Shown one piece after another: positions 8,499-16,653 of a stretch of DNA of 64,000 bases. Positions within the stretch are counted from its first letter, which is position 1, and each line of letters opens with the position of its first letter. This DNA is from JAMWDF01 sp964645405 (lineage in GTDB: Bacteria; Ratteibacteria; UBA8468; B48-G9; DSTR01). Below the pieces are notes generated by a model that did no database searches, was not told the DNA's origin, and worked only from the letters and a program-made list of their open reading frames with translations. The position numbers and the translations under genes were made by a program. Location of the stretch: positions 1-64,000 of the forward strand of contig CAZYCA010000028.1 in the NCBI GenBank assembly GCA_964645405.1. Direction: 5' to 3'.

Positions 8499-9979
8499 TA
8501 CCAGCGCCAGCCCATTCCGCTAACAGGAAGTCGCCTTATTTCTTCCCGGCTGATTTCTTTTTTTCTTAACTGGTTACCGTCAAAAATATCATCATCAGAA
8601 AATTCTCTGGCATATTCTTTTAATTTCTCTCGCCAGTATTTTAACTGTGCAGCAAACTTAGCCTTTCCAGCCAGATTATCTACTTCCTTTATGTCCTCAG
8701 GCTGGTGGTAAAGTTCTTCCGTACCGTTAGGTTCTGAGTAAATATATTTCCATATCCCATCAGTAACCATGGCACTGAAACCAAAACGGCTGGCTGTGGA
8801 AGAGTAGAAAACCTCTCTTAATTTTATTTCCGGGTTTTGAAAAACCGGCCAGAGATTACTGCCGTGGACTTTCTGGCCAATGTTACTTTCAGCCAGAGCT
8901 GCCAGGGTGGGCAGGATATCCTGTAGCCCCACAAGGGCAGGGCTAATCCTGCCTTCAGGTACTCCCGGGCCACAAACAAGAAAAGGGATGCGCACAGAAC
9001 CATTAAGATGATTAGCTTTAAAGGCAGAACCAAAGTCACCCAGTAAATCACCATGGTCTGCTGTAAAAAGAATAAAGGTATCTTTCAAAATGCCGGATTT
9101 CTCAAGATACTTCAGGAGCCGGCCGACCATGGCATCAAGAAAACTTATACATCCATAATAGTAACTTCTGATGACCTGCCAGGCTTGAGGACTGAGAGAA
9201 GTTAAGGCATGGGTGTAACGAATAGCATCTATCAAGATATAACGGTCTTTTAAAAGTTCCGGTGAACCAGAAGGTGGTGGCAGGCTCCTGGGGTCGTAAA
9301 GGCTGTCGTAAGGACGTGGCGGGTCATAAGGCGGATGTGGTTTTGGTGAACTCATCCAGAGAAAGAAGGGTCTGTCAGGAAACTGCTTCTGATGTTCTTC
9401 TATCCTTCTCATAGCACAGCGAGCAACCCAGGCATCAACGTAATGTTCTGCTGGTAAAGGACTGGGACAGGGGCGGACATCATTGTTGCCTGCTCCATGA
9501 GCACGACTGTAACCTGACCAGCCAGTTTCCGCTAAATAGTCAAAATAGTCTTCCAGACCTCTTTTTTTGCCTTCCGGGTCGTAACAGGCCAGAATCCTTC
9601 CACTTTCGTGTAAATCTACGTGCTGGAACCCGTGAACCAGTCTTGGTTTATCCGGTGGTGAATAAGGTAAGAAATGGAGTTTTCCTGTGGCATAGGTCTC
9701 ATAGCCTGCCTTTTTCAGAATTTCAGTCAGAAGAGGCTGATGGGGCTTGATAGAACCAGAATTTGTTCTCTCCCCGGTACAGACTGCAGGATAGTTTCCT
9801 GTCATGATGGTGGCTCTGGCAGGTACACAGATAGGGTTGGGAGAGAAAGCATTGGTAAACATAATTCCCTTTCTCGCCAGGCTGTCCAGAAAAGGTGTAC
9901 GAATAACTGGATTCCCGGTACAACCCAGGCAATCCCAGCGCATCTGGTCAGCAGTAATGAGAAGAATATTCGGCTTCAT
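8495..9979 (-). CDS. Type I sulfatase A (Cys-type)
   Basis: This is a 494-residue arylsulfatase-superfamily enzyme. The N-terminal TADQMRWDCLG block carries the first metal Asp. The formylglycine motif is C51-V-P-A-R55 followed by TIMTGNYP, and a TADHGDLLGD block supplies the later metal ligands. Formylglycine must be made from Cys51 by a maturase, and none is encoded here. The reading frame is open up to 10150, but the ATG at 9979 is chosen because it opens directly on the conserved core and forms an ATGA overlap with the upstream gene. No signal peptide precedes the core, so the enzyme should be cytoplasmic. It removes sulfate esters; the sugar is unknown. Confidence 0.93.
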   Translation of the reverse strand: MKPNILLITADQMRWDCLGCTGNPVIRTPFLDSLARKGIMFTNAFSPNPICVPARATIMTGNYPAVCTGERTNSGSIKPHQPLLTEILKKAGYETYATGKLHFLPYSPPDKPRLVHGFQHVDLHESGRILACYDPEGKKRGLEDYFDYLAETGWSGYSRAHGAGNNDVRPCPSPLPAEHYVDAWVARCAMRRIEEHQKQFPDRPFFLWMSSPKPHPPYDPPRPYDSLYDPRSLPPPSGSPELLKDRYILIDAIRYTHALTSLSPQAWQVIRSYYYGCISFLDAMVGRLLKYLEKSGILKDTFILFTADHGDLLGDFGSAFKANHLNGSVRIPFLVCGPGVPEGRISPALVGLQDILPTLAALAESNIGQKVHGSNLWPVFQNPEIKLREVFYSSTASRFGFSAMVTDGIWKYIYSEPNGTEELYHQPEDIKEVDNLAGKAKFAAQLKYWREKLKEYAREFSDDDIFDGNQLRKKEISREEIRRLPVSGMGWRWY

Positions 9980-11451
9980 CTTTTTTCTCCTTGCTGGAGA
10001 AACTTTTTCCAGCAAGAGGAAATGCTGGCAAGATCCTTCAGGGGAATTTCTCTGGTTAAAGGTTCTTTCTCCCAGGAGGCAACAAATCTTTCTGCATAGA
10101 AAAGGCAGGGAGTACCAAGTTGCCAGCTGCTTTTCGTATAATTCAGCCACTGGTGGTAATCAGAATGAACCCAGTCATCAGCATCAATCAGATGATAAGG
10201 TAAAACAGCCCTGGCAAGGTCTGCCCTGACTTTCATAGCAGCAAAAACATCGCTGGTTATTATCCCGGTATCATGAAGCCTGACCATATCAAAGGTATCA
10301 TGGAAATAAGGATGAACTGTGCTGCTGGTAATCAAAGCATCCGGTTTGATTTGTTTGGCTGTTTGATAGATTTCTTTCTGCAAGCGATAGAGTAATTCCA
10401 GCCCCCAGAGAGACTGGAAAGGTTTAATCCTTGCATGAGGACCGGAAGAAAAAGTACGGCCAAACTGTTCCCCTCCGCGGCTTTGCCGTTCTGTAGGTGT
10501 AAACTGGAGCATATCAATTTTGAATCCGTCAGCGTTAAAGCAGTTTTTCTCAGGAGAAAGGAGACGTCTAATCTGTCTGCGGAGATATTTGATATATCCG
10601 GGATGGGTGGAATCGACAGTCAGTTTTTTTCCTGCCTGCAGACACCATTTATCCGGTAATCCTTCATGAAACCATAAACCGAACCAGAGTAAGACATGAC
10701 GACCCTGCTGGTGCTGTTTTTCCACAAAACCACGTAAATCCGGCCAGTGGTTTTTGAACGGTTCTAAAGTACCGGCAGGAGACCAGCCAGCATCAATCGT
10801 GACAATACCTACAGGGACGCCTGCCTTCTGGAGTCTTTCCAGCCAGCGCTGGTAAAGTCCCTGAGTACAATAGGCTAATGCCCTGGCTTCTGGACCCGGC
10901 CCTTCCAGGTACATGGAAAGTGCCACCTGATCACCCCAGCCGCAGTAGATTGGTTTATGCCACCAGGAAAAATGAGTCTTCTTTTTCTGGAGTACTTCCG
11001 GGTAAAGGTACAAACAGGCCCGGGAAAGAAGTGACAGTTCATTCTCTTCACCCCGGGAAGGAAAAATATGAACGGAGACAAAAGGTTTCACTTTTTCCGG
11101 TAGGGTATGACCTTCTAAATCAACTTTCACTTCCACTTTTGTTCCTGCAACTTTAAATTCGCAGAAGTTCCAGCGGTGACAGTTTCTGGAAGCAGAAACG
11201 ATAACCAGACACCTTTTCCCTTTTCCGGAAACTACAACTGCCAGGGGTGGAGGGGTAAACTTGGCACCGCACTCCTGGCTATCCTGGACACCCATACGAA
11301 TGGATTTAGGTACCGGATAGGGACTGGTTCTATGCTCTCTGGAGGGACTGGGACACCAGACAGTTTCCGGGACAAAACTCAGAAGGGATGAAGGAATCTC
11401 AAAAACTAAAGCTTCTTTAACTACCCTGCTTTCCACTCTGAGGGGTTCCAT
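9976..11451 (-). CDS. Alpha-galactosidase-like glycoside hydrolase (GH36/melibiase-like)
   Basis: This 491-residue protein has a TIM barrel from about residue 195 with TIDAGW at 218-223, a WFGLWFHEGLP loop, and FKID at 310-313 in the position of the GH-D clan nucleophile (candidate Asp313). The N-terminal 180 residues look like the beta-sandwich domain of GH36 enzymes. A second acidic cluster, DADDW, is a candidate for the acid/base. No signal peptide is present. It lies between two sulfatases, overlapping the upstream one by 35 bases and the downstream one by four. It probably cleaves an alpha-linked sugar once sulfate is removed. Confidence 0.75.
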   Translation of the reverse strand: MEPLRVESRVVKEALVFEIPSSLLSFVPETVWCPSPSREHRTSPYPVPKSIRMGVQDSQECGAKFTPPPLAVVVSGKGKRCLVIVSASRNCHRWNFCEFKVAGTKVEVKVDLEGHTLPEKVKPFVSVHIFPSRGEENELSLLSRACLYLYPEVLQKKKTHFSWWHKPIYCGWGDQVALSMYLEGPGPEARALAYCTQGLYQRWLERLQKAGVPVGIVTIDAGWSPAGTLEPFKNHWPDLRGFVEKQHQQGRHVLLWFGLWFHEGLPDKWCLQAGKKLTVDSTHPGYIKYLRRQIRRLLSPEKNCFNADGFKIDMLQFTPTERQSRGGEQFGRTFSSGPHARIKPFQSLWGLELLYRLQKEIYQTAKQIKPDALITSSTVHPYFHDTFDMVRLHDTGIITSDVFAAMKVRADLARAVLPYHLIDADDWVHSDYHQWLNYTKSSWQLGTPCLFYAERFVASWEKEPLTREIPLKDLASISSCWKKFLQQGEKR

Positions 11452-12904
11452 AATCTAATTTTCCTTTCAACCAGGATTTTATTCTTTCTTCATCCTCTTC
11501 TGTCCACGGCAGAATATCTTCCCCCTTCAGGTAATCCCAGCCGCTGAAGATACGTGCCATATTTTGAAAGTAGGTTCCTGCTGTCAGCTGTTCTTTTCTC
11601 CAGGCAGAGAAACTTTCCCGGTCATAGTCCTTCGCCTGGCAATCTACTTTCTCATAATCAACTAAAGAGCGTAAATCTGCGTCCATCTCTTTCACAATTT
11701 CTGACTTTTCGCCAGCAAGATTACGGAGTTCACCAGGGTCCTGTCTTAAGTTGAATAACTGGCAGGGATAACCAGGATAGACAATATACTTGTAGTCCCC
11801 TTTTCTCAGCATAAAACAGCCGGTGCAAACAGAAGAATCATGAAATTCTGCCAGGACAGGTCTTTCTTCTTGCTGGCCGTCCAGAAAAAATGGAACAAGG
11901 GAATGACCGTCAAGGTCAGTAACTGCAGGTAAACCAGCCAGCTCCAGCAAAGTAGGGAAGATATCAATGAGAGAAATTGGCTGGCAGATAACCTTCCCTT
12001 CCGGTATGCCTGGTCCTGAAAAAATAAGAGGTACACGGCTGGAACCTTCATGGGGTGACATCTTATAGTACTGCTGGTGTTCCAGAGCCAGTTCCCCATG
12101 GTCAGAAGTAAAGACCAGAAAAGTTCTGTCCAGAAGTGATAGTTTTTTTAGAGTCTGAAGGAAAAATCCGATTATAGCATCAACTTCTGCCACCATTCCC
12201 AGATAAACACTTTGTACCAGTTTCACCACTTCCGGAGAAAAACCGTACTGCCAGTTTTTACAGATTTTCTGGTATTTTAAGACAGGATGGTCAGCAGTAT
12301 CAAAAGGAGGAACACCTATCTCTTCTTGCGGAACTTTCTTCTGGTAATAAGTTGAGGTAACAAACGGCGGATGTGGCAGGTTCAATCCTAAGTAAAGAAA
12401 AAAGGGAGAATCAAGATTTTCTTTGCTCAGCCAGGCAAGAGCTTTTTCCATATTTTCCCAGTCCCCTGGATGTACCCGGGGATTTTCTGTTAACAGAATC
12501 TGCGGGAAAAGCATGCGGTAATTTGGTCTGCGAATACTGGCTGAACGCGTCCAGGCAGAGACTCTGGCTCTCAGGGAGTGACGTCCGGAAAGATAGTCGG
12601 TTTTGCCAAAAGTAACAGTCTGATAGTTAGAAGAAGCAAACGGAGTTAAGAAGGTAGGTGTCTCCGGTTCCAGCCCCTTGTAGTTATTCCAGGACTGGCA
12701 GTGATGCACGTATAAGCCGCTCCACATACTTGCCCGGGAAGGGACACACATGAAACTTGTGGCGTAGGCATTCTGGAAAAGAACACCTTTTTCTGCGAGT
12801 TTCTGAAGATGGACGGTTACCTTTGACATCAAAGGATGTGTGAGAATACGACCATCCAGGCTATCACACTGAATAAAAATAAAGTTGACCTTTCTTTCTG
12901 CCAT
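11417..12904 (-). CDS. Type I sulfatase B (Cys-type)
   Basis: This 495-residue sulfatase has C53-V-P-S-R57 as the formylglycine motif, an FTSDHGELALEH block for the metal site and the usual LRKGDYKYI C-terminal segment. The core starts at residue 6 (VNFIFIQCDS), so there is no export signal. It differs clearly from sulfatase A in sequence and loop lengths, so the two probably act on different sulfate positions or sugars. The start codon ATG at 12904 lies 15 bases after the ceramidase-like gene ends. Like its neighbour it depends on a maturase encoded elsewhere. Confidence 0.93.
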   Translation of the reverse strand: MAERKVNFIFIQCDSLDGRILTHPLMSKVTVHLQKLAEKGVLFQNAYATSFMCVPSRASMWSGLYVHHCQSWNNYKGLEPETPTFLTPFASSNYQTVTFGKTDYLSGRHSLRARVSAWTRSASIRRPNYRMLFPQILLTENPRVHPGDWENMEKALAWLSKENLDSPFFLYLGLNLPHPPFVTSTYYQKKVPQEEIGVPPFDTADHPVLKYQKICKNWQYGFSPEVVKLVQSVYLGMVAEVDAIIGFFLQTLKKLSLLDRTFLVFTSDHGELALEHQQYYKMSPHEGSSRVPLIFSGPGIPEGKVICQPISLIDIFPTLLELAGLPAVTDLDGHSLVPFFLDGQQEERPVLAEFHDSSVCTGCFMLRKGDYKYIVYPGYPCQLFNLRQDPGELRNLAGEKSEIVKEMDADLRSLVDYEKVDCQAKDYDRESFSAWRKEQLTAGTYFQNMARIFSGWDYLKGEDILPWTEEDEERIKSWLKGKLDYGTPQSGKQGS

Positions 12905-12919
12905 CGTTAAATCTTCTGG

Positions 12920-14230
12920 CTATTTTTTCCAGAGTTGATGCAGTAATCGGGCTGAAGTCTCCACCAGCATATATCCCGCATAAGGTTCCAGTCTTGTCCA
13001 GAGAATTGTCATGCCTGAGTAACCGCCACCTATAATTCCGGGAATAGTAGGACAGTATCCGGAGAAACCATTGACCAGCTGGGCAACCATGGTCAGTTGC
13101 GCCGGACTTCTTCTTTTTATCTCCAGCCCAAAATGACAGAAAAGTTCACAGGGATTGGTCACCACAGCAACTGGACCAATTCTGATTGCATGGACAGGTA
13201 AAACTTCTTCCGGGTTCTGGTGAAACTTCTCATAAAGGGCAAGAACAGACCAGGCAAGAACATAGTTCCAGCGACCAGCTTGTTTTTCTCCCTGCTTTAC
13301 TGTTTCCCTGGCTTTCTCCAGTTCCTGTGCGGTCGGTAGCCTTATCTTCACCTTCAACTCTTCCTTCAGACAGGAGAGAAAACCTTCAGAAAACTGCTGT
13401 GCCGTTTTCAGCAGATGTAAAGTTGTACCAGCCAGAAGTAAACCGATTTCCTGACATCTCTGGCTGCCCGGGACCCTTTTCTCTGGATGAAGCATATCCC
13501 AGGGAGAGGTATCACCGCTGGCACCCTGCAGATAAAGAACCGGGATATCCCGGCCAAGAGCCTGACGCAGGTAATATCTGGCAGCACCAGGAAAATCCGC
13601 GGAAACAAAATCAGCGCTTTCCACTGAAGTGGCGTGACAGGAATTATTATGCATAATAGCCTGACATTTCCCCTCCTTATCATAAGCAGCCAGCACAATC
13701 TGCTGGCTGTCATCAGGACCTTCCAGTCCTGTGAAATCTGGCCGGCGGCTGTCTCCATACATGGAGTGTGTCCCGTCTGCCCAGCAGAGACGCCGGTTGT
13801 AACCAATTTGTGCCTTTCCTGCCGCGGCAGAAAGTATACCTGGTGCAGACTTCTGGAGTGCTTCCTGGCAGGCTTCCACCAGGTTTGTTTTCAGTTTTTG
13901 CAGGTAGGCATCATCTCCGGGGACATCAGGCAAAAGTGCAGTGGTATAGGGACCGGCATGGGTATGAGTGCAACCAATAATGATAGCATCTGCTGGAACA
14001 GAAGTAACTTTTTCTATCTCCGCAGAAACTTCAGTAATAAAATCATTCTCCAGAAGAGCCAGGTCGCAGGAAATGAAAAACACGGAAGTTTTACCATCAG
14101 AAAGATAAAGCACGTTGGCTTCCAGGTTATCCCTTACCTTCCTGCTCACCCGGTTGAATAACTGTCCCATTAAGTTTGCGCCTGGTTCCGGATTGATTAT
14201 CCGGCTACTGCTACCAATTCTCCATTCCAT
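12920..14230 (-). CDS. Neutral/alkaline ceramidase-like amidase
   Basis: This 436-residue protein matches the N-terminal catalytic domain of neutral/alkaline non-lysosomal ceramidases. It has THTHAGP at residues 88-94 with the zinc-binding histidines, a YNRR block, the NNSCHATS segment and a GASGDTSPW motif. True ceramidases cleave the amide of N-acyl-sphingosine, are longer and are usually secreted; this one lacks a signal peptide and the C-terminal beta domain. Many bacterial relatives in sugar-degradation clusters probably act on other amides. It sits between the secreted PHP protein and sulfatase B. Amide or N-acyl hydrolysis is the safe prediction. Confidence 0.85.
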   Translation of the reverse strand: MEWRIGSSSRIINPEPGANLMGQLFNRVSRKVRDNLEANVLYLSDGKTSVFFISCDLALLENDFITEVSAEIEKVTSVPADAIIIGCTHTHAGPYTTALLPDVPGDDAYLQKLKTNLVEACQEALQKSAPGILSAAAGKAQIGYNRRLCWADGTHSMYGDSRRPDFTGLEGPDDSQQIVLAAYDKEGKCQAIMHNNSCHATSVESADFVSADFPGAARYYLRQALGRDIPVLYLQGASGDTSPWDMLHPEKRVPGSQRCQEIGLLLAGTTLHLLKTAQQFSEGFLSCLKEELKVKIRLPTAQELEKARETVKQGEKQAGRWNYVLAWSVLALYEKFHQNPEEVLPVHAIRIGPVAVVTNPCELFCHFGLEIKRRSPAQLTMVAQLVNGFSGYCPTIPGIIGGGYSGMTILWTRLEPYAGYMLVETSARLLHQLWKK

Positions 14231-14234
14231 TTTA

Positions 14235-15530
14235 TTATCTCTGCGGGACTACTGGTTGTGTCCAGGCTTTCTGGTAAACACCTGCCTGGGGTGGTAACCA
14301 GCTGACAAATCTGCTGGAAGTAATAACTGCCCGGACATATAATTCTTTACCGGTAAAGGTATAACTGGCTCTGGTACCTTTGACAGAAAACAGAACTTTG
14401 CCTATCTGCTGGCTGTAGATACCGGTGAAGCGAGCAGGAGCTTTCCTGTGAATTTCTTCTTCCGGAACTTTTTCCGCCGGAATAACTGTTTCTGCCTGCA
14501 CAGACGTATCCATTGTTGTTCCCACAAAAGCTATCGTGTATTCCGTATCTTTTTCTCCATCCACTTCCACCGTCAGTTTCTTTTTTTCAGGTTCCAAGGT
14601 TATTTCTTTCAGCATTACTCCTGTAGAGGAGTAGAAATCACCTCGCTGTAACGATTCCATGATAGCTGATACTGTTAACTCTCTGGCTCTAACCATAACG
14701 AAAGCCCGGCCAGGGTTAGCCAGGGCAGGGGAAAACTCGTCGTAATAATGTGCATCGTCAGTGGCTAACCCGTAAAGAACGGGTCTGCCCAGTCTACCTA
14801 ACCGTAAAGCATTGGCAATGTCCCACATTCTTTCTGTTCCCGGGTGTCTGGCATCTCCCGGGTTGTTAGAAGCAGGGTGAGCGTTAAAAAGCTCAAAGAA
14901 ACAACCATCAGTTTCCGCCAGGTCTTCTGCTGTAAGCGCATAATGGAAGTTAGGATGGTTGAGGAAAACAAGGCCAGTTTTTCCAGCAGCCTCCAAAGAC
15001 ACCCGGATGTTTTCCTTAAGGGTGCCAGCAGTATCAGGTCCGGTGGCAGGTTTCACTGTCTGGCTGATATTGATGATATTGATATGAACCGGCATGTTAA
15101 GGTATCTGGCAGTGAGTTCTTCTCCCTGAAGAAGAATGAAACGACCGGGCTGTTCTACCATTTTTTTTACTTCTTCAAAAGTTTTCAGTTTAGCCAGAAT
15201 TTTTCCTTCTTCTTTCCTGATAACCACATTAACTTCTCCAAAATGTTTCTGACAGCTATCCACGACACCATATTTTTTTTCAGCGGTGGTGATATTAGCC
15301 CATTTTTCTCCTGTGTCTGTAGTATTATGATCGGTTAGAGCCAGAAAGTGATAACCCTTTTCTTTATACCAGGCAGCTACCATTTCCGGAAACTGCCAGC
15401 CATCACTCCAGAAGGTATGAGCATGCAGGTTTCCCTTGTACCAGTTTTCTGCCGCCAAAAGAGAAGAAAGGAAAATCAGCAAAAGCAAAACGGCAGCAGA
15501 TGACCTTGTAGAAAATTTTGTTCTTTTCAT
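14235..15530 (-). CDS. Secreted PHP-domain phosphoesterase-like protein
   Basis: This 431-residue protein opens with a clear signal peptide: a basic start (KRTK), a hydrophobic stretch at about residues 13-25 and an AA-E cleavage region near 27. It is followed by NLHAHTFWSDG (residues 34-44) and LTDHN (65-69), the first PHP metal motifs. A later ATDDAHY block supplies further ligands, and the C-terminal 130 residues are probably a beta domain. It is the only member of the block with an obvious export signal. The ATG overlaps the stop of the QueG-like gene (ATGA) behind a GGAG site. The PHP fold indicates a metal-dependent phosphoesterase or related hydrolase. Confidence 0.85.
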   Translation of the reverse strand: MKRTKFSTRSSAAVLLLLIFLSSLLAAENWYKGNLHAHTFWSDGWQFPEMVAAWYKEKGYHFLALTDHNTTDTGEKWANITTAEKKYGVVDSCQKHFGEVNVVIRKEEGKILAKLKTFEEVKKMVEQPGRFILLQGEELTARYLNMPVHINIINISQTVKPATGPDTAGTLKENIRVSLEAAGKTGLVFLNHPNFHYALTAEDLAETDGCFFELFNAHPASNNPGDARHPGTERMWDIANALRLGRLGRPVLYGLATDDAHYYDEFSPALANPGRAFVMVRARELTVSAIMESLQRGDFYSSTGVMLKEITLEPEKKKLTVEVDGEKDTEYTIAFVGTTMDTSVQAETVIPAEKVPEEEIHRKAPARFTGIYSQQIGKVLFSVKGTRASYTFTGKELYVRAVITSSRFVSWLPPQAGVYQKAWTQPVVPQR

Positions 15531-16513
15531 TTCTCTTCTCCTTGCTCCGGCAGGTGGGACCAGTCAATTTCCCAGGGAGTTCTCCGGCGGAATGGCATCT
15601 TGAACTTATTATGCAGGACATTTCTTTTCTCCAGGCTAATCAGGCAGGCACGCAGACACCCCTTTCCGCCACAGATGGCAGTACCGGTCTTGTAAACGTT
15701 TGGTGGTTTACGGTAGAAGGGACTGTATCTGTTCGGTGCAATCTTCTTACCTTTTACTGGTGGCAGGTAATCAGTGACCGGGTCTCCTTCTTCTGCATAA
15801 CGTGCTCCTTGCAATCCTAAGGTACAGGCTTCCAAATCAAGCTTACCCCATTCCACCAGGTGTCCTGCTAAAGTTACCCTGACAGTTTCAGTGGCACTGA
15901 TAGCGCCGGCTGGACATTCCTTCACGCAGGCCAGACACCGGTTACAAAGTTTAGGGCCGTTATAAATGGGGTCAGGTTTCAGTTCAGCTTCTGTGATAAC
16001 AATACCCAGCCTCTGCCTGGGACCAAACTGCGGAGTCAGAAAAACTTTGCTGTAACCAATCTCCCCTAACCCTGCCAGAAACGCAGCAATCCTTAAATGT
16101 ACCATCACATCAGGTGCTGGTTTACCCGCTCTTACCGGTCTGCTATAACCAGGGCGTAAAACTCCAGCATTGTCTATCGCCCGCCAGTCACTTTGATGTC
16201 CCATCGGAAACGCTTCATAACCCGCATCCTCAATGAATCTGGCTAAGTTGATTACTACCAGGGGAATGTAAAGGTAGGTTAAGCCACCGTAGCCCATCGC
16301 CGAGTAATTGCTGAAGAATGTCCCTTCTTCTATCCCGCGTAAACTTCCTCTCATGAACCGGAAAGCCATAACAATGACTGATTTGGCTTCCGGCATAATC
16401 TGTCTGGGGTCCATCTGCACTGGTGCCCCTGCAAACCGTTCTATAGGAGCAATACCTACCGCATCTGCTCCTAACTGTAGCGCCCTTTTTTTAACTTTTT
16501 CTGTAAAAGTCAT
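15527..16513 (-). CDS. QueG/reductive-dehalogenase-like 4Fe-4S protein
   Basis: This 328-residue protein has an N-terminal domain similar to epoxyqueuosine reductase and reductive dehalogenases (GADAVGIAPIERF). It is followed by a ferredoxin motif with Cys190, Cys193, Cys196 and Cys200 and a second cysteine group in CGGKGCLRAC. QueG proper has two 4Fe-4S clusters and cobalamin and reduces epoxyqueuosine in tRNA. This copy differs in the second cluster and is the first gene of a catabolic operon, so a separate corrinoid or redox role is likely. No ribosome-binding site is obvious at the ATG. The promoter upstream at 16559-16587 should drive the whole block. Confidence 0.75.
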   Translation of the reverse strand: MTFTEKVKKRALQLGADAVGIAPIERFAGAPVQMDPRQIMPEAKSVIVMAFRFMRGSLRGIEEGTFFSNYSAMGYGGLTYLYIPLVVINLARFIEDAGYEAFPMGHQSDWRAIDNAGVLRPGYSRPVRAGKPAPDVMVHLRIAAFLAGLGEIGYSKVFLTPQFGPRQRLGIVITEAELKPDPIYNGPKLCNRCLACVKECPAGAISATETVRVTLAGHLVEWGKLDLEACTLGLQGARYAEEGDPVTDYLPPVKGKKIAPNRYSPFYRKPPNVYKTGTAICGGKGCLRACLISLEKRNVLHNKFKMPFRRRTPWEIDWSHLPEQGEEK

Positions 16514-16558
16514 AGGGTTGCTTTTTATTCAACCTATCCAGGGAAAATATTTTGTTGT

Positions 16559-16587
16559 ATTCTATACCAGGTCTTTACCTTTGTCCA
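16559..16587 (-). promoter_or_regulatory. Sigma-70-type promoter of the 13-gene block
   Basis: On the minus strand a TGGACA box (16582-16587) is followed after 17 bases by TAGAAT (16559-16564). This would start transcription near 16552, about 40 bases before the first ATG. TGGACA is the same -35 form as in the promoter at 21125. No comparable promoter was seen inside the block, though I did not check every gap exhaustively. Confidence 0.5.
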
Positions 16588-16653
16588 CCATGATTACCAC
16601 ACATTAGAAATCGCATTTCTTACTTCTGCCTTCCCTAAGGTAGAATATTTTTT

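Noticed and set aside
9980..10150. N-terminal extension of sulfatase A by 57 codons
   Set aside because: It lies inside the alpha-galactosidase gene and has no signal peptide or family match; the ATGA overlap at 9979 is the natural start.
20..14230. Assignment of the block to ganglioside or sulfatide breakdown
   Set aside because: The enzyme names fit, but each family is broad, no export is seen and no sphingolipid-specific gene is present, so a named substrate would be over-reading.
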